From the NCBI GenBank assembly GCA_023265535.1, contig JAHFTI010000021.1:1-17430 (forward strand): a DNA stretch of 17,430 nt, given 5' to 3'. Under the pieces are notes generated by a model that saw only the letters and a program-made list of their open reading frames with translations, was not told where the DNA came from and ran no database searches. Position numbers and translations under genes: made by a program. Origin of the DNA: Opitutaceae bacterium. Its GTDB lineage: Bacteria; Verrucomicrobiota; Verrucomicrobiia; Opitutales; Opitutaceae. Positions 8,135-14,460 of the stretch are shown here, piece by piece (the first letter of the stretch is position 1; each line of letters opens with the position of its first letter).

Positions 8135-8150
8135 AGTGCCGATAACTATG
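8132..8150 (-). promoter_or_regulatory. Hairpin enclosing the metK start codon
   Basis: In the metK message CATAGT (8150-8145) pairs perfectly with ACTATG (8137-8132) across a 7-nt loop. The ATG start codon forms the 3' end of the stem. Such occlusion can act as a translational switch. It might also be a protein-binding palindrome in DNA. Confidence 0.4.
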
Positions 8151-8294
8151 TGACAGCCACGCCAGGATGCAAGCTCTGGATCGTCATATCTGGATTTAAT
8201 GATATATCCTATTTAATTCGACTCATCCCACTTCTTAATATAGGTTTATGAAGTTTAACAAGCTCTGCATCCCGAGCATCAAGGGACAAAATTA
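8135..8294. promoter_or_regulatory. AT-rich divergent intergenic region with leader-stem candidate
   Basis: This 160-bp stretch separates metK (-) from the kinase operon (+) and is far more AT-rich than its surroundings, especially 8186-8260. It contains ATTTAAT twice (8194-8200 and 8211-8217) around the palindrome GATATATC (8201-8208), and -10-like elements on both strands (for example TATATT on the minus strand at 8242-8237) without convincing -35 partners. GGATGCA-AGCT (8165-8175) is complementary to AGCT-c-TGCATCC (8261-8272), giving an 11-bp stem with one bulged base that encloses the region. AGGGA at 8282-8286 is a plausible ribosome-binding site for the kinase gene. No known riboswitch class was recognised. 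Confidence 0.5.
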
Positions 8295-9431
8295 ATGGAG
8301 CCTAGCGCCCCCAACAGCATCGACTTGCGTGGTCGCCGCATTCTTGTCGTCGACGACGACCGGCTGAATGTTCGCATCCTGAGCAACATTCTGAAGTCGG
8401 AGGGCTACATCATTGCCGACGCGAACTCGGGGGAGCGCGCCCTGGAGGTGTACGACAGCTTCAATCCCGATCTGCTGCTGCTGGATGTGGTGATGCCCGG
8501 CATCAATGGCTTCGAGACCTGCCGCGAGGTCAAGAAACGCTATGGCGACAAGGCAGCCCCCATCATCTTCATCACGGCCAAGAGCGAATCGGAGGATGTG
8601 GTCGAGGGCCTCAGCGCCGGCGGAGTGGACTACCTGCCCAAGCCCTTCGACGGCAAGGAAGCCCTGGCCCGCATCAAGACCCACCTGCAGATCCGCCTGC
8701 TGATGGAACAGCAGAAGAGCCTCGTGGAGCAGCTCAGCAACGCCAATGCCGCCAAGAACAAATTCCTGGGCATGGCCGCACACGACCTACGCAATCCGCT
8801 CGCCTCCATCCGAGGACTCGCCGAGTTCCTTCGCGAGGGAGTCGGTGGCCCGCTCTCGCAGGACCAGCTCGACCTCATCAACACCATCCACGATGCGAGC
8901 CAGTCGATGCTCGTCATGGTGAACGAGCTGCTCGATGTCGCCACGATCGAGTCGGGCGAGCTCAAGATCCATGGGGAGAACCGCAACCTCAGCGACCTCA
9001 TCGAGAAATGTGTCTTCCTGGGCAACATCGAGGCCGGCAAGAAGGGCAGCCACATCGAATTTCACGCAGAGGACCGCCATGTGGTCATGTACTTCGACGG
9101 CGCGAAGATCAAGCAGGTCATCGACAACCTGCTCAGCAACGCCCTGAAGTTCTCCCCTCCCTCCTCCACGATCAAGGTCTCGCTCACCCGCTTCGACAAG
9201 GGCTGGAGCGTGAGCGTGATCGACAACGGACCCGGCATCCCGGAAAATGAGCGCGACAAGCTCTTCAAGGATTTCAGCCGCCTCTCGGTCCGCCCCACCT
9301 CAGGAGAGAAAAGCACAGGCCTCGGACTGGCCATCTGCCGCAAGATCGTGGAGGCCCACCACGGCCACATCACCGCCACCAACATCCCCTCGGGAGGCTG
9401 TGAGTTCAAAATTTCAATCCCCTCCAACTAA
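8295..9431 (+). CDS. Hybrid protein: N-terminal receiver domain fused to histidine kinase
   Basis: This 378-residue protein has no membrane segment, so it is cytoplasmic. Residues 15-135 are a receiver domain with acidic pocket D20-D22, phosphoacceptor D64 (LLLDVVMPG), T95 and K116 (YLPKPFDG). A helical linker leads to a dimerisation/phosphoacceptor domain with H163 in HDLRNPL. The ATP-binding domain has an N box (QVIDNLLSNALKFS, N278 and N282), G1 box DNGPGIP (310-316), F box LFKDFSR and G2 box TGLGLAICRKIVEAHHG. The receiver-first order suggests that phosphorylation of D64 regulates the kinase or accepts phosphate from another one. It heads an operon with a response regulator, an assembly ATPase and an HPt protein. 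AGGGA lies 8 nt upstream of ATG 8295. Confidence 0.93.
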   Translation: MEPSAPNSIDLRGRRILVVDDDRLNVRILSNILKSEGYIIADANSGERALEVYDSFNPDLLLLDVVMPGINGFETCREVKKRYGDKAAPIIFITAKSESEDVVEGLSAGGVDYLPKPFDGKEALARIKTHLQIRLLMEQQKSLVEQLSNANAAKNKFLGMAAHDLRNPLASIRGLAEFLREGVGGPLSQDQLDLINTIHDASQSMLVMVNELLDVATIESGELKIHGENRNLSDLIEKCVFLGNIEAGKKGSHIEFHAEDRHVVMYFDGAKIKQVIDNLLSNALKFSPPSSTIKVSLTRFDKGWSVSVIDNGPGIPENERDKLFKDFSRLSVRPTSGEKSTGLGLAICRKIVEAHHGHITATNIPSGGCEFKISIPSN

Positions 9432-9433
9432 CG

Positions 9434-9814
9434 ATGTCCTTCAACGGAAAAGTCCTGCTCGTCGACGACGAACCCCACATCCGCAAGTTCATGAGCCTGC
9501 TCCTGGCGCAACTCGGTTCCCCCACCGTGCTTGAGGCGGCAAATGGAAGCGATGCGATTGAGGTCTACAAGCGTGAGACCCCCGACCTTGTGCTCCTCGA
9601 TGTCAACATGCCCATCATGGATGGCATCGGCGCCCTCAAGGGAATCATGGCCGTCGATCCCGACGCCATCATCATCATGCTCACCTCCCAAAGCAGCCGG
9701 AACCTCATCAGCCAGGCTGCCGAGATCGGGGCGAGCAACTACATCCGCAAGGACACTCCCAAGGACGAAATCCTCAAGTCCCTGCGCGAAACCATCGAGG
9801 CCTGCTTCGAATAA
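9434..9814 (+). CDS. Single-domain response regulator (CheY-like)
   Basis: This 126-residue protein consists of one receiver domain with no output domain. It has acidic residues D11 and D12, phosphoacceptor D56 (LVLLDVNMP), T84 (IIMLTSQ) and K106 (YIRKD), a full set for phosphorylation. It starts 2 bp after the kinase stop codon, so the two are co-translated. Such regulators act by protein contact or pass phosphate to an HPt protein, and one is encoded at the end of this operon. The likely target is the assembly ATPase or the pilus machinery, which is inferred from gene order only. Confidence 0.92.
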   Translation: MSFNGKVLLVDDEPHIRKFMSLLLAQLGSPTVLEAANGSDAIEVYKRETPDLVLLDVNMPIMDGIGALKGIMAVDPDAIIIMLTSQSSRNLISQAAEIGASNYIRKDTPKDEILKSLRETIEACFE

Positions 9815-9822
9815 CAACCATC

Positions 9823-10059
9823 ATGAGCTCGCCCAACGAACTCCCCTCCGGCCATCCCGAACACGAGATGGAATCGGAAGAGCCGCACTTCCCTCTCCAG
9901 GACTACGTCGTGGGTGTGCGGTACTCCCTGCCCGCCATGCTCGCGGAACTCCGCGCTGAGCGCTTCTCCGGCAGCTTTGCCATGGAGAAGCTCGACCAGA
10001 AGGAAATCGGAAAGATGTTCAAACCTCAAAAACGTCGCCGTGCCAAGTCATCGGAATAA
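9823..10059 (+). CDS. Small protein of unknown function within the phosphorelay operon
   Basis: This 78-residue frame starts 8 bp after the response regulator and overlaps the ATPase gene by 20 bp if that gene starts at GTG 10040. The first 25 residues are acidic and polar, the middle (FPLQDYVVGVRYSLPAMLAELRAERFSG) looks foldable, and the tail FKPQKRRRAKSSE is strongly basic. There is no signal peptide or membrane helix. I do not recognise a family. Its tight packing between two genes of one operon supports a real gene. It might be an adaptor or a nucleic-acid-binding or protein-binding peptide. An alternative is that it is the N-terminal part of the ATPase read through a +1 shift, for which there is no canonical slippery site. 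Confidence 0.6.
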   Translation: MSSPNELPSGHPEHEMESEEPHFPLQDYVVGVRYSLPAMLAELRAERFSGSFAMEKLDQKEIGKMFKPQKRRRAKSSE

Positions 10060-11746
10060 ACACTTTGTCGAGCAGCTCTGCGCACTCCCGAATTTCGACT
10101 ATTCGAGGGAAGCCGCCTCGCTGCTCTCGCAGCATCCCGATCGCATCGACCTGCTCAACGCGGTCATCGACCAGAAGCTCATCTCCAAGGATGAGGCCTG
10201 CCGCGTCTGGGGTGATGTCATCGGCGTCGCCTACGTCGACCCCTTCGCCTCGGTCATCACGGAGGAGGCCATCGAGCGCATCCCCGTGGAGATCGCCCGC
10301 AAGGTCAAGAGCATCGGCCTGTACATCCTCGCCGGCACGCTCACCGTCGCCATGTCCACGCCCGAGGACAGCGAATTGGTGCGCCGCCTCAGCCAGATCG
10401 CCCAGGTGCCCATCAGCCCCGTCTTCGCCCTCCCCCGCGAGATCGAGGATGCCATCGCGATCCATTACTCCACCGAGAAGACCATCGAGGAGAGCCTCGC
10501 CGGCCTGGAACGTTCCTCCATTTTCGACAACCCGGAACTCTCGAGTGAGAAGCTGTCCGCCCTCGCCGACTCCGAGTCCATCATCTCCTTCGTGGACGAG
10601 ATCATCTACTACGCGCTGCGTGAGCGCGCCACCGACGTCCACATCGAGCCCCAGGAAACCCAGGCCCGCGTGCGTTTCCGCGTGGACGGCAACCTGCGCG
10701 AGATGGTCACCTATTCGAAGAAGCTCCACCGGGCCTTCATCTCCCGCCTCAAGATCATCTCGAATCTCAACATCGCCGAGTCGCGCTTTCCCCAGGACGG
10801 CCGCTTCTCGATGTCGATCGGCTCCCAGACGGCCAACTTCCGCTTCTCCAGCATCCCCTCCCAGTATGGCGAGAAGGCCGTGGTCCGCATCCTGGCCTTC
10901 TCCGGGAAGAAGACCATGCTGACGATGGACAAGATGATGATGTCGCAGAACATGCTCCAGCCGATGAAGCGCCTCATCAAGAACCCCAACGGCATCATCT
11001 TCGTCACGGGCCCCACGGGCTCCGGCAAGACCACCACCCTCTACGCCGCCCTCCACGAGATCAACAACGCGGGCCTGAACATCTCCACCATCGAGGACCC
11101 GGTGGAAATCCAGCTCGCCGGCGTGACCCAGACCCAGGTCAATGCGCACATCGACCTGAAGTTCTCGACAGTGCTGCGCGCCCTGCTGCGCCAGGATCCC
11201 GACGTCATTCTCGTGGGAGAAATCCGAGACCTCGAGACGGCAAAGATCGCCACCGAGGCGGCCCTCACCGGCCACATCGTCTTCGCCACCCTGCACACCA
11301 ACACCGCCGCCCAGGCCATCGTGCGCCTCATGGAAATCGGCGTGGAATCCTACATGGTCGCACCCTCCGTCATCGGCGTGCTCTCGCAGCGCCTCGCGGC
11401 TCGCATCTGCGAAAGCTGCAAGGAAGCCTATTATCCCAGCCGGGATGTCCTGCGCAAGTACTTCGAGGACGAAGGCCTCACCGACGTCCCCTTCTACCGT
11501 GGCCGCGGCTGCAACGCCTGCCGCGGCACCGGCTACAAGGGCCGCATCGCATTCCATGAATTGATCATCGTGACGGAGGAAATCCGCTCCCTGATCAGCG
11601 AAAAGCGCAGCGCCCAGGAAATCACCCGGGCCGCCGCAAAGGTGGGCTACCGCTCCCTGCGTTATGACGGCCTCAAGAAGGTGCTCATGGGTCTCACGAC
11701 CATCGATGAAATCGAGGAGAACACCTCCTTCGAATGGGCATCCTGA
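10040..11746 (+). CDS. Type IV pilus/type II secretion assembly ATPase (PilB/GspE family)
   Basis: From GTG 10040 the protein has 568 residues, the usual PilB/GspE length. No other ATG, GTG or TTG is available near the start of homology, so GTG is favoured despite a 20-bp overlap with the upstream gene and no Shine-Dalgarno sequence. Residues 36-143 resemble the GspE/MshE N-terminal domain (VIGVAYVDP...IPVEIARK...LTVAMSTPED). The motor domain contains the Asp box ATDVHIEPQ, Walker A GPTGSGKT (324-331), Walker B-like DPDVILVGE (386-394), the His box GHIVFATLHTNTAA and a zinc-type cysteine pair set C457/C460 and C491/C494. It powers pilin assembly or secretion at the inner membrane. No PilC, pilin or secretin gene is present here, so it is an outlying gene under local phosphorelay control. 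Confidence 0.92.
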   Translation: MPSHRNKHFVEQLCALPNFDYSREAASLLSQHPDRIDLLNAVIDQKLISKDEACRVWGDVIGVAYVDPFASVITEEAIERIPVEIARKVKSIGLYILAGTLTVAMSTPEDSELVRRLSQIAQVPISPVFALPREIEDAIAIHYSTEKTIEESLAGLERSSIFDNPELSSEKLSALADSESIISFVDEIIYYALRERATDVHIEPQETQARVRFRVDGNLREMVTYSKKLHRAFISRLKIISNLNIAESRFPQDGRFSMSIGSQTANFRFSSIPSQYGEKAVVRILAFSGKKTMLTMDKMMMSQNMLQPMKRLIKNPNGIIFVTGPTGSGKTTTLYAALHEINNAGLNISTIEDPVEIQLAGVTQTQVNAHIDLKFSTVLRALLRQDPDVILVGEIRDLETAKIATEAALTGHIVFATLHTNTAAQAIVRLMEIGVESYMVAPSVIGVLSQRLAARICESCKEAYYPSRDVLRKYFEDEGLTDVPFYRGRGCNACRGTGYKGRIAFHELIIVTEEIRSLISEKRSAQEITRAAAKVGYRSLRYDGLKKVLMGLTTIDEIEENTSFEWAS

Positions 11747-11768
11747 CCACCCCTCCATCCTGCTCATC

Positions 11769-12119
11769 ATGTCACAGCCCTTAGTCATCGATCCTGCAGC
11801 CATCGACTCACTCAAGGCCATCAATCCAGATGACGGCGGCGAGTTCGTGCGTGAGATCATCCAGATCTTCATGGAGGACACTCCCGCCCGCATCAGCGAG
11901 CTGGATGAGGCCCTCGCCCACGGGGACGTGGCCAAGTTCGTCCGCGCCGCCCACAGTGTGAAGGGAAGCGCCTCCAACATGGGCGCGATGCTCGTGAAGG
12001 AGACCGCCGAGGAACTCGAAAGGAAGTCCCGCGACGAAGGGCTGGGCGGAGTGGCCGCCCTGCTTGCCAAGCTCAAGCAGGACTTCGCCCTCACCGCCAA
12101 GGAGCTGGAGTCCTATTGA
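11769..12119 (+). CDS. HPt phosphotransfer protein
   Basis: This 116-residue all-helical protein has the HPt signature RAAHSVKGSASNMGA with phosphoacceptor H62, spaced from the N-terminus and from the later helix (VKETAEELERKSRDEG) as in stand-alone HPt proteins. It shuttles phosphate between receiver domains. The kinase receiver (D64) and the single-domain regulator (D56) of the same operon are the obvious partners. It starts 22 bp after the ATPase gene, and a strong hairpin follows its stop codon, so it ends the operon. Confidence 0.92.
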   Translation: MSQPLVIDPAAIDSLKAINPDDGGEFVREIIQIFMEDTPARISELDEALAHGDVAKFVRAAHSVKGSASNMGAMLVKETAEELERKSRDEGLGGVAALLAKLKQDFALTAKELESY

Positions 12120-12127
12120 CGGCGCAG

Positions 12128-12157
12128 GAAGGGGCGGACCTCGGTCCGCCCCCCTTC
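12128..12157. terminator. Hairpin between convergent HPt and M20 peptidase genes
   Basis: GGGGCGGAC (12131-12139) pairs with GTCCGCCCC (12144-12152) around a 4-nt loop, and GAA/TTC extends the stem past a 2-nt bulge. It lies only 8 bp after the HPt stop and 14 bp from the peptidase stop. There is no T-run on either strand, so it may be a bidirectional terminator of the weak-tail type or an RNA 3'-end protector. Confidence 0.55.
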
Positions 12158-12171
12158 AGTTCAGGACAGCC

Positions 12172-13557
12172 TCACTTGCCGCGCGCCAGGCGGGCAAGGA
12201 TGCGTTCGCTCGAATCGATGCCCCTGCGCATCACGCGCAGGTTGAAGCTCTCATTGGGGGCATGCAGGTTGTCCTCGGGCAGGAAAAGCCCGAGCATCAC
12301 CGAATCCAGGCCGAGCACACGCTTGATGTCGGCGATGATCGGCACGCTGCCACCCTCGCGCAGGTACAGCGGCGCCTTGCCAAAAACCTCCGTGACTGCC
12401 GAGTCGACGGCGCGGAAGGCCTGCGCCAGCCTCGGGCTCTGGTCGGCTGGGGTGTTGCTCCTGTCCGGCGGCACCACCACATAGGGGATGCCCCCGTGTT
12501 GGGTGATCAGGCGGAAGCTCACATCCTTCGGCATGCGCTCCTCGATTGCCTTGTAGACGAGTTCGCGGATGCGCTCGGGCTTCTGGTTGGGCACGAGACG
12601 GCAGCTGACCTTCACAGAGGCCTTGCTGGGGATGACGGTCTTGGTGCCCTCGCCCTGGTAACCGCCCGAGATGCCGTTGAACTCGAGCGTGGGAAGGAAG
12701 CGGATGGCCTCGAAGGGCGAGTATCCGGGTGGGGTGTGGAAGGCGGGAACACCCAGGAACTGCCGGTACTGTTCCTCACTCGTGCCCAGGCGTTTCAGCT
12801 CAGCCCGCTCCCAGGGCTCCACCTCAAGCACGTCGTCATAGAAACCTGGCACGTTCACGCGCCCGTCGGGGGTGTGCAGGCTCGCGATGAGCTCGGCGAC
12901 AGCCTGTATCGGGTTTCTCAATACACCGCCGTGCAGGCCCGAATGCAGGTCGCCCTTGGAGGCGGTCACCTCCAGCTCGAAGAGCATCAGCCCGCGCAGG
13001 CCGCAGGTCACTACCATCTGGTCCTCGCTCGGGATGCCGGTGTCGGAAAGGTAGACGAGGTCGGCCTTGCTGAGCTCCTCCCTGTAGCGGTCGAGGAACG
13101 AGGGGAAGCTGGGGCTGCCCATCTCCTCCTCGCCCTCGATCATGAAGGTGATGCGCAGGGGCAGCCCGGGATCCTTCTCCAGCAGGCGCGCCACCGCGGC
13201 GATGTGAACCATCAGAGGGCCCTTGTTGTCGGCCGAGCCGCGCCCGTAGAGGCGTCCGTCGCGCTCCTCGGGCTCAAACGGGCTGCTCTTCCACAGGTTG
13301 ACCGGGTCCACCGGCTGGACGTCGTAGTGGCCGTAGATGATGACATGGGGCCACTCGGGGGAGCCCCCGCGGCGCGCCAGCACGATCGGATGCAGGTCGG
13401 TCTTCACGACCTCGACGGCGAAGCCGATCGAGGAAAGCAGCCCGGAGACAAACTCCTGGGCGCCGCGCATGCCGTCCTTGAAGCGGGGGTCGGTCGATAC
13501 GCTGGGGTGACGGATGAATTCCTTGAGTTTTTCAACAGGGTCGAACATGCCCTCCAT
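12172..13557 (-). CDS. M20 family metallopeptidase (dipeptidase-like)
   Basis: This 461-residue cytosolic enzyme belongs to the M20 zinc peptidases, close to the carnosinase/Cys-Gly dipeptidase type. It shows GHYDVQP with H77 and D79, GRGSADNKGP with bridging D110, the catalytic and metal glutamates in EGEEEMGS (141-148), SDTG with D172 and HAPNE with H432 near the C-terminus. The region between about 195 and 310 is the lid domain (KGDLHSGLHGG...). All five metal ligands and the catalytic glutamate appear to be present. There is no signal peptide, consistent with intracellular peptide turnover. AGG precedes ATG 13557 at fair spacing. A second in-frame ATG at 13548 (MFDP) is possible, preceded by GGAGGG. 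Confidence 0.93.
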   Translation of the reverse strand: MEGMFDPVEKLKEFIRHPSVSTDPRFKDGMRGAQEFVSGLLSSIGFAVEVVKTDLHPIVLARRGGSPEWPHVIIYGHYDVQPVDPVNLWKSSPFEPEERDGRLYGRGSADNKGPLMVHIAAVARLLEKDPGLPLRITFMIEGEEEMGSPSFPSFLDRYREELSKADLVYLSDTGIPSEDQMVVTCGLRGLMLFELEVTASKGDLHSGLHGGVLRNPIQAVAELIASLHTPDGRVNVPGFYDDVLEVEPWERAELKRLGTSEEQYRQFLGVPAFHTPPGYSPFEAIRFLPTLEFNGISGGYQGEGTKTVIPSKASVKVSCRLVPNQKPERIRELVYKAIEERMPKDVSFRLITQHGGIPYVVVPPDRSNTPADQSPRLAQAFRAVDSAVTEVFGKAPLYLREGGSVPIIADIKRVLGLDSVMLGLFLPEDNLHAPNESFNLRVMRRGIDSSERILARLARGK

Positions 13558-13614
13558 GCTGACCTTTTTCGGCGCTGCGGCTAGCCAGAAAGCGCCTCCG
13601 CGGCGCCGTTGCTG

Positions 13615-13652
13615 AAAACGCCCAAGGCGGGTCCCGCCCTGGGAACCCGCCT
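13615..13652 (-). terminator. Terminator-like hairpin after the S26-like gene
   Basis: On the minus strand AGGCGGGT (13652-13645) pairs with ACCCGCCT (13632-13625), and TTTT follows a few bases later (13618-13615). It lies 26 bp beyond the S26-like stop. The short and displaced T-run makes it a moderate candidate. It would separate that gene from the peptidase gene downstream. Confidence 0.5.
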
Positions 13653-13678
13653 CGTAGTGGAAAATCTGTTACACGCCC

Positions 13679-14176
13679 TTACTTGGCCGGGGCGGCGAGG
13701 GCGACGGGGAGCTTCGAGGCGAGGGAGGCCAGGCCCTGGGCCTCGCCGGAGGTGTGGATCGTGGCATAGACCACGCCGCGAAGGTTGGAGGCGTCGACCA
13801 AGGTGCTGTCCGGCTGGCTGTTGTTGTAGCCCTGAACGACCCAGCCGTTGATCTGCTGGGAGACAAGGCGGTGGGCGACGGTCTCACCGAGGCGGTTGGT
13901 GTAAACCACCACCATGCCGGCGCGGAGCTTGGAAATGTCGATCGGCTTGATGACCAGGAGGGAGCCATTGCCAAAGAAGGGGTGCATCGAGGAACCGGAA
14001 ACCTGGAGGACGCTCGCGTCGGAGTGGATGCTCGTCAGGACCTGCGCGTCGGCCAGCGCCTCATCCATGCTCACGGGGATCACCGGGGCCACCATGCGAA
14101 CCGAGGCGTTGGCAACCAAGGTCAGGGAGCTGAGGATCACGGCCAGGAGGGCGATGGAGCGGAGGGCGTTCTTCAT
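13679..14176 (-). CDS. Secreted S24/S26 signal peptidase-like protein with Ser-His site
   Basis: This 165-residue protein has an N-terminal hydrophobic stretch (residues 6-24, RSIALLAVILSSLTLVANA) that is either a cleaved signal or a membrane anchor. The body matches the signal peptidase/LexA fold: VSGSSMHPFFGNGSLLVIKP with nucleophile S63 before Met64, AGMVVVYTN, ETVAHRLVSQ with H102 and GWVVQGYNNSQPDS with D123, then LRGVVYATI. In classic bacterial signal peptidase I the base is lysine. Here a histidine stands in its place, as in SipW/archaeal/ER-type enzymes. It is short for a signal peptidase and has only one hydrophobic segment. The substrate is unknown. The domain runs in the peptidase gene's direction with 121 bp between them. 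Confidence 0.75.
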   Translation of the reverse strand: MKNALRSIALLAVILSSLTLVANASVRMVAPVIPVSMDEALADAQVLTSIHSDASVLQVSGSSMHPFFGNGSLLVIKPIDISKLRAGMVVVYTNRLGETVAHRLVSQQINGWVVQGYNNSQPDSTLVDASNLRGVVYATIHTSGEAQGLASLASKLPVALAAPAK

Positions 14177-14257
14177 GTCATAAGCCTACGCCTTCGAACG
14201 ATTTCCGGGTATCGGGCGAGCTCCCTGTATTGCCCCGTCTCGACTCCCTAGCCCCCT

Positions 14258-14401
14258 GCCTCCCGCACCTCAGGAGGCCCCGGGTGATACACCCTAGCGC
14301 CTGGGGTGTACGCACCGTCGCGGGGCTGGGTGTTTCGTCGTCGCATGGGTAGCTTTCCCTCCGCCGAATACCGGCCTCCCGGGGCCTTTACCCCAGCGCT
14401 A
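14258..14401. repeat. Cluster of inverted repeats in the intergenic region before the AraC-family gene
   Basis: The 284-bp gap between the S26-like gene and the AraC-family gene contains no gene but several strong inverted repeats. GCCTCC (14258-14263) pairs with GGAGGC (14273-14278). TACACCC (14288-14294) pairs with GGGTGTA (14304-14310), with two further matching bases inside and GGTG/CACC outside (14283-14286 and 14313-14316). TAGCGC-c-TGGGG (14295-14306) is complementary to CCCCAGCGCTA (14391-14401), mutually exclusive with the previous hairpin. This may be a regulator operator or a folded leader RNA. No known riboswitch was recognised. Confidence 0.5.
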
Positions 14402-14420
14402 CGCGCTTCGAATGAAAGGC

Positions 14421-14450
14421 TTGCAAAGAGCCCGGGATCACGGGCATATT
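14421..14450 (+). promoter_or_regulatory. Possible promoter and operator of the AraC-family gene
   Basis: TTGCAA (14421-14426) and CATATT (14445-14450) are spaced by 18 bp, each matching four of six consensus bases. GCCCG (14430-14434) and CGGGC (14441-14445) form an inverted repeat lying between them, a possible autoregulatory site. Transcription would start near 14457, a few bases before ATG 14461. Confidence 0.3.
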
Positions 14451-14460
14451 GAATCTGATC

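Noticed and set aside
8135..8180. Possible SAM/SAH riboswitch upstream of metK
   Set aside because: The word CCTGGCGTG in the minus-strand leader recalls part of that class, but the closing stem, the conserved internal bases and the ribosome-site pairing are missing. No SAM-I, SAM-II or SAH consensus was seen either.
10020..10059. Programmed frameshift joining the 78-aa protein to the ATPase
   Set aside because: The run CAAAAAC is not a canonical slippery heptamer and the shift would have to be +1; a GTG start with overlap is simpler.
10019..12100. A 693-codon open frame on the minus strand opposite the ATPase and HPt genes
   Set aside because: The translation is repetitive in Gly, Asp, Ala and His with no family features, and both plus-strand genes have complete catalytic motifs.
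12064..13584. A 506-codon plus-strand frame opposite the M20 peptidase
   Set aside because: It is an antisense shadow; the minus-strand peptidase carries all metal ligands.
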